Notes under the pieces: generated by a model
Told to the model about the DNA's origin: nothing
The model's database searches: none
Seen by the model: only the letters and a program-made list of their open reading frames with translations
Translations under genes and position numbers: made by a program
Shown: positions 34,059 through 43,500 of the stretch, in pieces
How the letters are laid out: each line of letters begins with the position of its first letter
Position numbering within the stretch: position 1 is the first letter of the stretch
From: Streptomyces sp. NBRC 110028
GTDB taxonomy: Bacteria > Actinomycetota > Actinomycetes > Streptomycetales > Streptomycetaceae
Direction of reading: 5' to 3'
NCBI RefSeq assembly: GCF_001417735.1
Contig: NZ_BBUZ01000034.1
Coordinates: 151,103 to 215,102, forward strand
DNA length: 64,000 nt

Positions 34059-36062
34059 ATGTTGCCGCGCACCCCACGCCCCGGCCCGCGCCCCCGCGTC
34101 AGCGTGATCGTCCCCGCCCGCGACGCCATGCCCACCCTGACCCGCGCCCTCACCTCCGCCATGGAGCAGACCATAGGCATCGCCCGGCTGGAGATCATCG
34201 CGATCGACGCCGGGTCGACGGACGGCACCGCCGAGGAGCTGGACCGGCTGGCGGCCGACTGCCCCGCCCTCAAGGTCGTCCACCAGGAGCCCGGCGACGG
34301 CCCGGGCAGACCCCGCAACACCGGCCTCGACCTCGCCCGCGGCGACTACGTCTTCTTCCTCGACGCCGACGGCCACCTCGGCCCCGACGCGCTGCGCCGC
34401 ATGGTCGCCATGGCCGACCAGAACGGCACCGACGTCGTCCTCGGCAAGATGGCCTCCCCCACCGGGCGCGGCGTCCCCCGGGCGGCGTTCCGCCACAACC
34501 AGCTGCGCACCGACGTCCTCGGCTCGCACGCCTACTCCACCCTCGCCCCCTGGAAGCTGTTCCGCCGCTCCCTCATCGAACGGTTCCAGCTGCGGTTCCC
34601 GGAACACTGCCGTGCCGACGAGGAGCAGCCCTTCACCGCGGCCGCCTACCTCAACGCCTCCGGCATCTCCGTCGTCGCCGACTACGACTGCTACCACCTC
34701 GACCGCCGCGAGGCCCCGCAGAACCCAGCCCGCCGCGGCCTCACCGACCGCATCGACGCCATCCGGCTGCTGTTCCAGACCGCCGCCCGCTACACCCAGC
34801 CCGGTCCGCGCCGCGACCATGTGATGCGGCGCCACATCCGCCGGGAGCTGTGCGGCGCGCTGCGCGCCCTGCCCCGCGAGGACGAGGCCGAGGCCCGGAC
34901 GCGGTTCTTCCCCGAGCTGCGCCGCTGGGCGACCGACCACTGCTCGGACGCGCTCTTCCGCACCCTCACCGCGCCCGAGCGGCTGATGGTCCATCTGCTG
35001 CGCACCGGCCGCTTCGACGATCTGCTGAGCGTCATCCGCACCGCCAAGGAGGACGCGCGCCGCGGCCGTCTGGTCGAGAAGGGACGCGTGTACTGGCTGC
35101 ACCCGTTCTTCCGCGACCCGGCGGCCGAGGTCCCCGACGACTGCTTCGACGTCACCGACCGGCTGCCGGTCCGCCACCACCTCACCGGCGCGGCCTGGTG
35201 CGGCGGCTCCACACTGCGGGTCCGCGGCCGGGCCGAGGTCACGGGCCTGGACGCCGGGCCGGAGGACCACACCGAACTGATACTCCGCCACCGCGAGACC
35301 CGGGACGAACTGTGCGTACCGGTCTCGGCGGCGGACAGCGAGGTGGAGGGCGAGTTCGAGGCGGACGTCGACATCGCCGCCGCCGGCGGCGGCGCCCCGC
35401 TGCGCCCGGGCGTGTGGGACGTCTACCTCGACGTACGCGCCGAGGGCGTCAGCCGCACCATACGGTTCGGCAGCCGCCACGCCGAGGGGCTCGACATCGG
35501 CACCGCGCGCCGGGTGGTGACCGCGGGCCCCGGCCTGCGCGCCCGCGTCACGCCGTACTTCACCACCCCGTACGGCAACCTCTCCCTCGACATCGGCCCG
35601 GCCCCGCGCGGCGCGCCCTGCGAGGTGACCGAGGCGCTGTGGCACCCGTCCGACAAGGGCACGCTGGTCGTCGCCGGGCGGCTGCTGCCGCCGGGCTCGC
35701 CGCCCCGCGACCGGGTGCTGCGGCTGCGCGCCGAGCACACCGACGGCCGCGTCCTGGACCACCCCGTGCGGTACGCGGCGGGCCACCCGGCGGGCGCGTT
35801 CACCGCCCGGCTGCCGGTGCGCGACCTCGGCCGGGGCCGCTGGACGGTGACGCTCGCCCTCGTCGGCCACGGCGACGGCCCGCCGTGCGCCGCCCCCGTG
35901 CCGCCGCCCGAGCGGCTGCCCGGCACCCGCTGGCTGCGCCGGGGCCGCCCGTACTACGCCAAGCCGCTCACCGGGCGCGGCGCGGCGACCCTGGAGCTGC
36001 GCATCGCCCCCGTACGCCTGCTCGCCGCAGCCCGCAACCGCCTCGGCCGCCGTTCCCCCTGA
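34059..36062 (+). CDS. Family 2 glycosyltransferase with C-terminal beta domains (diverged copy)
   Basis: This is a 667-residue paralogue of the gene at 36065-38050, which it faces tail to tail with a 2-bp gap. The GT-A domain is at ~14-250. Here the nucleotide-sugar motif reads IIAIDAGSTDGT (canonical DDGS in the partner), and the DxD region reads FFLDADGHLG (DSDDYLG in the partner). The acceptor segment YHLDRREAPQNPARRG replaces YYVRYRENRSNLTLTA. The C-terminal ~300 residues match the partner closely (EKGRVYWLHPFFRD, RGRPYYAKPLT). The GGAG site lies 9 bases before the ATG. It probably acts on the same surface polymer with altered specificity, or is partly degenerate. Confidence 0.82.
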   Translation: MLPRTPRPGPRPRVSVIVPARDAMPTLTRALTSAMEQTIGIARLEIIAIDAGSTDGTAEELDRLAADCPALKVVHQEPGDGPGRPRNTGLDLARGDYVFFLDADGHLGPDALRRMVAMADQNGTDVVLGKMASPTGRGVPRAAFRHNQLRTDVLGSHAYSTLAPWKLFRRSLIERFQLRFPEHCRADEEQPFTAAAYLNASGISVVADYDCYHLDRREAPQNPARRGLTDRIDAIRLLFQTAARYTQPGPRRDHVMRRHIRRELCGALRALPREDEAEARTRFFPELRRWATDHCSDALFRTLTAPERLMVHLLRTGRFDDLLSVIRTAKEDARRGRLVEKGRVYWLHPFFRDPAAEVPDDCFDVTDRLPVRHHLTGAAWCGGSTLRVRGRAEVTGLDAGPEDHTELILRHRETRDELCVPVSAADSEVEGEFEADVDIAAAGGGAPLRPGVWDVYLDVRAEGVSRTIRFGSRHAEGLDIGTARRVVTAGPGLRARVTPYFTTPYGNLSLDIGPAPRGAPCEVTEALWHPSDKGTLVVAGRLLPPGSPPRDRVLRLRAEHTDGRVLDHPVRYAAGHPAGAFTARLPVRDLGRGRWTVTLALVGHGDGPPCAAPVPPPERLPGTRWLRRGRPYYAKPLTGRGAATLELRIAPVRLLAAARNRLGRRSP

Positions 36063-36064
36063 AG

Positions 36065-38050
36065 TTACCGGGCCCGGCGGCGCACCCGGCGGCTCCGGGC
36101 CCGCCGCAGCCGCCGCCGCACCCCCGCGGCGACCCTGATCGGCGCGACGTCCAGGGCGAGCGCCGGGGCCGATCGCGGGGTGAGGGGTTTGGCGTAGTAC
36201 GGGCGGCCGAAGCGGAACCAGCGGGTCGAGGCCAGGTTGCCCACGCAGGGCACGACGACGGTGCGGTCCTCCAGGAGCAGCGTCAGCGTCCAGCGGCCCG
36301 CCGTCAGCTGACCGACGGGCAGCAGGGCGGTGAAGTCACCGCAGGCGCCGCCCCGCTCGAACCGGGCCGCCACCTCGCGCACCGCGCCCGTCCCGCTCTC
36401 GGCGCGCAGCCGCACCCCGCCCCGGTACTCACCGGTCAGCCGCCCGCCGACGATCAGGACGCTCTTCCTGGCGCCGTGCCACGCGGTCCGGGTCACCCGG
36501 CACGGGGCGTCGTCGGGGGCGTGGGCGACCTCGCCGACGTCGAGCGAGAGATTGCCGTACGGGGTGAAGTACGGGACGACCACCACGGGTTCGCCCCCGG
36601 GGGTCGTCACGGCGCGCCGGGCCGGCCGGGTGGCCGCACTATCCTCGCGGCTGCCGCCGAACCGCACGACGCGGCTGACGCCCTGGGCGCGGACGTCGAG
36701 GTAGAGGTTCCACAGGCCGCGTTCCAGCGGCGCGCCGCCGTCGGCGGTGGCCGGGTCGATGACGGCGGCGAAACCGGACGTCCCGGGGGTGTGTGTCGCG
36801 GGCACCCGGATCTCGAGCCGGTCGGCCTCGTACTTGCGCAGGATGACGTCCGTGCCCGCGTCGATCGCGTCGATGCCCTCGATGGCGGCCCGGCCGGTCA
36901 GCCGCAGCACTCCGCCGTGCCAGCGCGCCGCGTCGAGGTGGTGGTGGACCGGCAGCCGGTCGGTGATGTCGAAGCAGACGTCGGGGACGTCGGCGGTGTG
37001 GTCGCGGAAGAAGGGGTGGAGCCAGTAGACGCGGCCCTTGTCGACCAGATGGCCGCGCTCCTGGTCCCGCTTGGCGTCGCGGGCGACGGCCAGGACGTCC
37101 TCGAAGCGGTCGGTGCGCAGCAGATGGATCAGGAGCCGGTCCGGGGCGTCGATCCGCTGGAAGATGGTGTCGGTCACCCAGGTCCGCGCCCAGCGCCGGA
37201 ACTCGGGGAAGAAGCGCTCCCGCGCGTCCCGTTCGCTCTCGCGCGGCAGCAGCGCCCGCAGCGGACCGCACAGCTCCCACTCGACGTGACGGCGCATGAT
37301 CTGGTCCCGGCGGGGGCCGGGTTCGAGGTAGCGGGCCACGGTCTCGAAGCACAGCCCGATGCCGTCCATGCGGTGGGCGAGGCCGGAGGCGGTGAGGGTG
37401 AGGTTGCTGCGGTTCTCGCGGTAGCGGACGTAGTAGCAGTCGTAGTCGGCGACCACGGAGATGCCGGAGGCGCCCAGGTAGGCGGCCGCGGTGAACGGCT
37501 TGTCCTCGCAGTTGCGGTAGGGCGGGAAGCGCAGCCGCAGCCCTTCGATGAGGGAGCGCCGGAAGAGCTTCCAGGGGCCCAGGGTCAGATAGGCGTGGGA
37601 GGAGAAGATGTCGGTGCGCGGCTGGTTGTGCGAGAAGACGGCCCGGGGCACGGCGCGGCCGCCGACCGAGGCGATCCGGCCGAGCACGATGTCGGTGCCG
37701 TTCTCGTCGGCCATGGCGACCATGCGGCGCAGCGCGTCCGGTCCGAGGTAGTCGTCGGAGTCGAGGAAGAACACGAAGTCCCCCCGCGCGCGGTCCAGGC
37801 CGGTGTTGCGGGGGCCGCCCGCACAGCCGGAGTTCGCCTGGTGGACGACGTGCAGTGCGGGGCACCCGCGGGCGAGCCGTTCCAGTTCCTCACCGGTGCC
37901 GTCGGTCGAGCCGTCGTCCACCGCGATGATCTCGATCCGGTCCAGGCCGAGGGTCTGCTCCATGGCGGAGGTGACGGAGCGGGTCAGCTCCGGCATGGCG
38001 TTGTAGGCGGGGATGATCACGCTGACGCGCGGGGCGGACGCGGCGGGCAT
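36065..38050 (-). CDS. Family 2 glycosyltransferase with C-terminal beta domains
   Basis: This is a 661-residue protein from the ATG at 38050, preceded by CAGGAG. The GT-A fold is canonical: IIAVDDGSTDGTGEELER, HQANSGCAGGPRNTGLD, FFLDSDDYLGPDALRRM, and the acidic catalytic NCEDKPFTAAAYL. The C-terminal half carries beta-rich repeats related to TagE/TagF-associated accessory domains and ends in a basic tail (RRRLRRARSRRVRRRAR), which suggests attachment to the membrane. It is transcribed with the GT2-TagF gene upstream (38-bp gap). Confidence 0.88.
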   Translation of the reverse strand: MPAASAPRVSVIIPAYNAMPELTRSVTSAMEQTLGLDRIEIIAVDDGSTDGTGEELERLARGCPALHVVHQANSGCAGGPRNTGLDRARGDFVFFLDSDDYLGPDALRRMVAMADENGTDIVLGRIASVGGRAVPRAVFSHNQPRTDIFSSHAYLTLGPWKLFRRSLIEGLRLRFPPYRNCEDKPFTAAAYLGASGISVVADYDCYYVRYRENRSNLTLTASGLAHRMDGIGLCFETVARYLEPGPRRDQIMRRHVEWELCGPLRALLPRESERDARERFFPEFRRWARTWVTDTIFQRIDAPDRLLIHLLRTDRFEDVLAVARDAKRDQERGHLVDKGRVYWLHPFFRDHTADVPDVCFDITDRLPVHHHLDAARWHGGVLRLTGRAAIEGIDAIDAGTDVILRKYEADRLEIRVPATHTPGTSGFAAVIDPATADGGAPLERGLWNLYLDVRAQGVSRVVRFGGSREDSAATRPARRAVTTPGGEPVVVVPYFTPYGNLSLDVGEVAHAPDDAPCRVTRTAWHGARKSVLIVGGRLTGEYRGGVRLRAESGTGAVREVAARFERGGACGDFTALLPVGQLTAGRWTLTLLLEDRTVVVPCVGNLASTRWFRFGRPYYAKPLTPRSAPALALDVAPIRVAAGVRRRLRRARSRRVRRRAR

Positions 38051-38088
38051 GGCGGGCTCCTGACTCCAGGCTCGGGGGCCGACGGGGA

Positions 38089-40383
38089 TCAGTCGCGGTC
38101 GGGGAAGGCGCGGGTGGGCTGCACGGTGTGCGGGGGCAGGGTGCCGCCGTGCCCGGGCAGGGCCACCGGCAGCGACGGCACCGTACGGCCCTCGGGCCGC
38201 CCGTGGGCCACCGGCCGCGCCGTGACGTCCTCGCCGAGCATGAGCGTCCGTACGACGCGCTCCGCCGCGTGGCCGTCGTCGTACGGGCAGAACCGGGCCC
38301 GGAACGCGGCGCGCAGCGCGGCCGCTTCGGCGTCGCACCACCGGCCCTCCCGGAAGACGGCGATCAGCTCGTCCAGGGTGCGGGCCACCGCGCCCGGGGT
38401 GTCGCCGGGGCGGCCCGACAGCAGGTCGAAGTAGACGCCGCGGGAGGCCCGGTAGATGTCCCAGTCGTCCGCGTAGATCACGATGGGCCGGTCGAGCAGG
38501 GCGTAGTCGAACATGATCGACGAATAGTCGGTGATCAGCGCGTCGGCGGCCAGGCACAGCTCCTCCACCCGGGGATGGCGCGACACGTCCCGCACCAGTC
38601 CCGCCTCGTGGAGCGCGCGCAGCGCCGCCGACGGCCGGTACGAGTAGTGGGCCCGCACCAGGAGCGTCGTGCGGGGGCCCAGGGCGCGGCTGAGCCGCTC
38701 CAGGTCCAGCCGGGGGGCGAACCCCTTCTGGTAGTCGCGGATCGTGGGGGTGTAGAGGACGGTGGTGTGGCCCTCCGGGACGCCGATCCCGGCGCGGGCG
38801 CGCCGCACGTCGTCGGCGGAGGCCGAGACCAGGATGTCGTTGCGCGGATATCCGCATTCCAGCAGCCGGTAGGAGGCGGGGTAGACCCGCTCCCACACCT
38901 CGCTGGAATGCGGATTCGAGGAAAGGGCGAAGTCCCAGCGGTCGATGCGCTTGAGGAGGTTCCCGAAGCTCATTCCGGCCGCGGCGGCGGGATAGTACTG
39001 CTGGTCCAGGCCCATGCATTTGAGTGGTGTGCCATGGAAGGTCTGCAGATGCACCGTGCCGGGCCGCTTGACGACGTCATTGGGGAAATTGACGTTGTTG
39101 ACGAGATAGGTGGCGCGGGCGACCGTCCGGTAGAAGTCCCGGGTGCCGGTGACGACGTAGTCGACGTCCTCCGGAAGCGCGTCGATCTCCGACTTCCTGA
39201 CCACCCACACCCCGTGGATGTGCGGCGCCAGTTCGCGGGCCTTGTAGTAGATCGCCGCCGGGTTGCACAGCACTCCCCGGCCCCAGTAGGCGCTGTAGAC
39301 GGCGAGGTTGGGGTCGGCCGGGCGCTGCCGGTGGGCCCGGTACAGGGCGCGTTTGCCCCGTACGGCCAGCGCCGCGCGGGTCACCCGCTTGGCCTTGCGG
39401 GCCCCGGCCACGGCCCGCGTCGCCATCTCGTGCTCCCGGTAGCGGGCGAACGAGCCGCGGGCCAGCGCCGCGAAGCGCCACTCGGCCCCGGCGGGTGGCG
39501 TGAACCCGTCCGGGATGTGGGTCCGGTACCAGGCGGCGGCCCGGCGGAAGAAGCGGGGCCGGTCGGCCGTCGCCACCCGGGAACGGCGGTCGAGGCAGAA
39601 CAGGAAGTGGGACACGGCCCGCTCGAAGAGCAGACAGCGCAGCGGATTCAGATGCGGATGCTCGTCGAGGAAGGCGAAGAGCCGGGTGTACTGGTCGAAT
39701 ATGACGAAGTGTTTCTCACCCGGACTTCCCGTGCTCGCACCGACCCGCCGCTGGCGGTATTCCAGGCCGACCAGATCCACGCAGGCGATGCGCCGCGCCG
39801 ACAGCATCGTCAGATACGACAGCAGCGCGTCCTCGTAGATTCCCTCGCTGAACGAGAAACCGTGACCGGTGTAGAAGGCGCGGCGGTAGACCCGGTTGGA
39901 CGACATCGCGAAGATCCGCAGGAATTCGGGGCGCTCCAGGACGTTGAACACCTCGGTGCCCGCGGAGTTCAGCAGCTCCCCGAAGACGCTGGGGGCGGTG
40001 CGCCCGGACCAGTAGGTGCGCACATGGTTGAAGTAGAGGATGTCCGGGTCCTCGTTGAGGGCGAGCCGTTCGGCAAGGCCCTCCAGGGTGCCGGGCGCGA
40101 GGGTGTCGTCCCCGTCGAGGAACAGCAGATAGTCGCCGGTGGCCCGTTCGACACCGGCGTTACGGGCGTGACCCGGGCCGGAGTTGACGGGCTGGTGCAC
40201 GGGCACCACCCGGCTGTCGCGGGCCGCGCGGGCGTCGATGATGGCGCCGCAGTGGTCCGGCGAGCAGTCGTCGACGGCCACCACCTCCAGGTCGCGGAAC
40301 GACTGGGTCAGCACGGAGTCCAGGCAGGCCTGCAGATAGCCCTGCACGCGGTAGGCGGCGATGACGATGCTGAAGCGGGGCAT
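38089..40383 (-). CDS. Bifunctional GT2 glycosyltransferase - TagF glycerophosphotransferase
   Basis: This 764-residue protein has two catalytic modules. The N-terminal GT2 (1-~270) has VVAVDDCSPDHCG and LLFLDGDDTLAPG. The C-terminal CDP-glycerol:glycerophosphate transferase (~370-700) has the TagF signatures TVHLQTFHGTPLKCMG, SNPHSSEVWERVYP, VLYTPTIRDYQ and ALITDYSSIMFDYALLDRP. Together these point to building a glycosylated poly(glycerol-phosphate) or similar teichoic-type polymer. It is the first gene of a leftward pair with the GT2 at 36065. Confidence 0.92.
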   Translation of the reverse strand: MPRFSIVIAAYRVQGYLQACLDSVLTQSFRDLEVVAVDDCSPDHCGAIIDARAARDSRVVPVHQPVNSGPGHARNAGVERATGDYLLFLDGDDTLAPGTLEGLAERLALNEDPDILYFNHVRTYWSGRTAPSVFGELLNSAGTEVFNVLERPEFLRIFAMSSNRVYRRAFYTGHGFSFSEGIYEDALLSYLTMLSARRIACVDLVGLEYRQRRVGASTGSPGEKHFVIFDQYTRLFAFLDEHPHLNPLRCLLFERAVSHFLFCLDRRSRVATADRPRFFRRAAAWYRTHIPDGFTPPAGAEWRFAALARGSFARYREHEMATRAVAGARKAKRVTRAALAVRGKRALYRAHRQRPADPNLAVYSAYWGRGVLCNPAAIYYKARELAPHIHGVWVVRKSEIDALPEDVDYVVTGTRDFYRTVARATYLVNNVNFPNDVVKRPGTVHLQTFHGTPLKCMGLDQQYYPAAAAGMSFGNLLKRIDRWDFALSSNPHSSEVWERVYPASYRLLECGYPRNDILVSASADDVRRARAGIGVPEGHTTVLYTPTIRDYQKGFAPRLDLERLSRALGPRTTLLVRAHYSYRPSAALRALHEAGLVRDVSRHPRVEELCLAADALITDYSSIMFDYALLDRPIVIYADDWDIYRASRGVYFDLLSGRPGDTPGAVARTLDELIAVFREGRWCDAEAAALRAAFRARFCPYDDGHAAERVVRTLMLGEDVTARPVAHGRPEGRTVPSLPVALPGHGGTLPPHTVQPTRAFPDRD

Positions 40384-40503
40384 GCGGCTCCTCGGGACGC
40401 GACGGCGGATCGAGGCGCGAAGCGCTCACTGAGCACCACCGTAGGGTCGTTCATCCCGATATGCCCGATAAGCCCATGAAGGGACGGCCGAGCGGGTGAA
40501 GAA

Positions 40504-40536
40504 CGCCCCCGGCGGGCATGAAACCCGCCGGGGGCG
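40504..40536. terminator. Terminator after NAD-glutamate dehydrogenase gene
   Basis: CGCCCCCGGCGGG (40504-40516) pairs perfectly with CCCGCCGGGGGCG (40524-40536) around a 7-base loop. It lies 21 bases after the dehydrogenase stop on the minus strand. Confidence 0.85.
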
Positions 40537-40556
40537 CTGTCGAGAGCCGAGCCGGG

Positions 40557-43500
40557 TCAGCTGTGCGTACGCAGCATCGTCCGCATGGTGCGCATCGCCA
40601 CCGACAGGTTCGCCAGGTCGAACGTCTCCGACGACTGGATCTCCTCCAGCGTGGTCCGCGCCCGCTGGAGGATCGCGGCGTTCTTCTGCTCCCACGCCTT
40701 GAAGCGCTGCTCCGGCGTCGAGCCGCCGTTACCGACCGACAGCACGTCGGAGGTGAGGGCGGCGTGGGCCGCGTACAGGTCCTCGCGGATGGAGGCGCGG
40801 GCCATCGACTGCCAGCGGTCGGCCCGCGGCAGTTCGATGATGCGGTCCATCAGCCGGCTGATGGACAGCCGGTCGGCCAGGTCGTAGTAGACCTCGGCGA
40901 CCGAGAGGGGGTCCTTGCCGGTGCGGTCCGCGATGGCCACGATGTCCAGCGTCGGGAAGGCGGACGAGAAGCCCGCCACCCGGGTCGCCAGATCGTCCGG
41001 GACCCCGGCGGCCGTCAGCTCGTCGTGGATGCGCTGGTACCACTCGATGTCGCCGCCGCGCAGCAGCTTGGGCAGCTGCGCCCGCACCGCGGCGACCCGC
41101 TCGGCGAAGAAGTCGATCGTCCCGGCCAGCTCCAGCGGCTGCGGCCGGTTGTTGAGCAGCCAGCGGGTGCCGCGCTCGACGAGCCGCCGCGAGTGCAGCC
41201 GCATCCGGGTCTGGAACTCCGCGGCGACGACCGTGTCCAGCGACTCGACCTCGTCCCAGATCTCCCCCAGCTCGAAGATGGCCCGCGCCGCCGTCTGGGC
41301 GCGCACGACCTCCTCGGTGGAGGCCCCGCTCTCCTCCCGCATGCGGTGCAGGAAGGTCGTACCGGCGGTGTTGACGGTGTCGTTGACCAGCACCGTGGTG
41401 ATGATCTCGCGCCGCAGCGCGTGCCCGTCGATGTGCTCCGGGAAGGTCTGGCGCAGCGCCTGCGGGAAGTAGGCGTGCAGCAGCCGCTGGAGGTACGGGT
41501 CGTCGGGGAGCCCGGTGCCGATCAGCTCGTCCGCCACGGTGATCTTGACGTAGGCGAGCAGGACGGCCAGCTCGGGCTGGGTCAGACCGCGCCCGGCGGA
41601 CAGCCGCTCGCGGATCTGCCGGTCGGAGGGCAGGAACTCCAGCGCGCGGTCCAGCCGTCCCTCGCGCGTCAGCCGGCGCATCAGCCGCTGGTGGGCGTGG
41701 AGCAGGCTGGGGGCCTGGGCGCCGGAGATGGCCAGGGCCACGTTCTGCGCGTAGTTGTTGCGCAGCACCAGCGCGCCGACCTCGTCGGTCATCTCGGCCA
41801 GCAGCTTGTTGCGCTGCTTGACCGTCATGTCGCCCTCGGTGACCAGCGCGTTGAGCAGGATCTTGATGTTCACCTCGTGGTCGGAGGTGTCCACCCCGGC
41901 GCTGTTGTCGATCGCGTCGGTGTTGATCCGGCCACCGTTGGTGGCGAACTCGATGCGGCCGAGCTGGGTCAGGCCCAGGTTTCCGCCCTCGCCGACGACC
42001 TTGACCCGCAGGTCCTGGCCGTCCACCCGGATCGCGTCGTTGGCCTTGTCGCCGACGTCGGCGTGCGACTCGGTGGACGCCTTGACGTACGTACCGATGC
42101 CGCCGTTCCACAGCAGGTCGACCGGAGCCTTGAGGATGGCCCTCATCAGGTCGGCCGGGGTCATCTTGGCGACCTTGGTCTCGATGCCCAGCGCCGCCCG
42201 CACCTGCGGGGTGATCTGGATGGCCTTGGCGGTGCGGGGGTGGATGCCGCCGCCCGCCGAGATCAGCCCGGTGTCGTAGTCCTCCCAGGACGAGCGCGGC
42301 AGCTCGAACAGCCTGCGGCGCTCGGCGTACGAGGTGGCCGCGTCCGGGTTGGGGTCGATGAAGATGTGCCGGTGGTCGAAGGCGGCGACCAGCCGGATGT
42401 TCTCGCTCAGCAGCATGCCGTTGCCGAACACGTCACCGGACATGTCACCGACGCCGACGACCGTGAAGTCCTGGCTCTGGGTGTCGTGGTCCAGCTCGCG
42501 GAAGTGCCGCTTGACGGACTCCCAGGCGCCGCGCGCCGTGATGCCCATGCCCTTGTGGTCGTAACCGGCCGAACCGCCGGAGGCGAACGCGTCGCCGAGC
42601 CAGAAGCCGTACGACTGGGCGACCTCGTTGGCGATGTCGGAGAAGGTCGCGGTGCCCTTGTCGGCGGCGACGACCAGGTAGGTGTCGTCCCCGTCGTGCC
42701 GGACGACGTCCTGCGGCGGCTCGACCTGACCGCCGACCAGGTTGTCGGTGATGTCGAGCAGACCGGAGATGAAGGTCTTGTAGCAGCCGATGCCCTCGGC
42801 CAGCCAGGCGTCCCGGTCCACCGACGGGTCCGGCAGCCGCTTGCCGACGAAACCGCCCTTGGCGCCGACCGGCACGATGACCGTGTTCTTCACCATCTGC
42901 GCCTTGACCAGGCCCAGGATCTCGGTACGGAAGTCCTCACGCCGGTCGGACCAGCGCAGGCCACCGCGCGCGACCTTGCCGAAGCGCAGGTGCACACCCT
43001 CCACGCGCGGCGAGTACACCCAGATCTCGTACGCCGGACGGGGCGCGGGCAGATCGGGCACGGCCTGCGGGTCGAGCTTGACCGACAGGTAGTCATGCGG
43101 CTCGCCGTGCGCGTTCTTCTGGAAGTGATTGGTGCGCAGGGTGGCCTTGATGAGGGTGAGGAAGGAGCGCAGGATGCGGTCCTCGTCGAGCGAGGCCACC
43201 TGGTCCAGCGCCGCGTCCAGCTCCTCCATCAGGGCGTCGGTCAGCTCCAGGCCCGCCCGCTGCCGCTCGGGCGACATCCGGGCCTCGAAGAGGGAGACCA
43301 GCAGCCGGGTCGTGTGCACATTGTTGCGGAGGGTGTCCTCCATGTACGACTGGCTGAAGGTGGAACCGGCCTGCCGCAGGTACTTGGCGTACGCGCGCAG
43401 CACCATGGCCTGCCGCCAGTCGAGACCCGCGCCCAGCACCAGCTGGTTGAAGTTGTCGCTCTCGGCCTGGCCGGTCCACACGGCGGCGAACGCGTTCTGG

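Noticed and set aside
34041..35870. 609-codon open frame on the - strand
   Set aside because: Shadow of the + strand glycosyltransferase; no recognisable domain.
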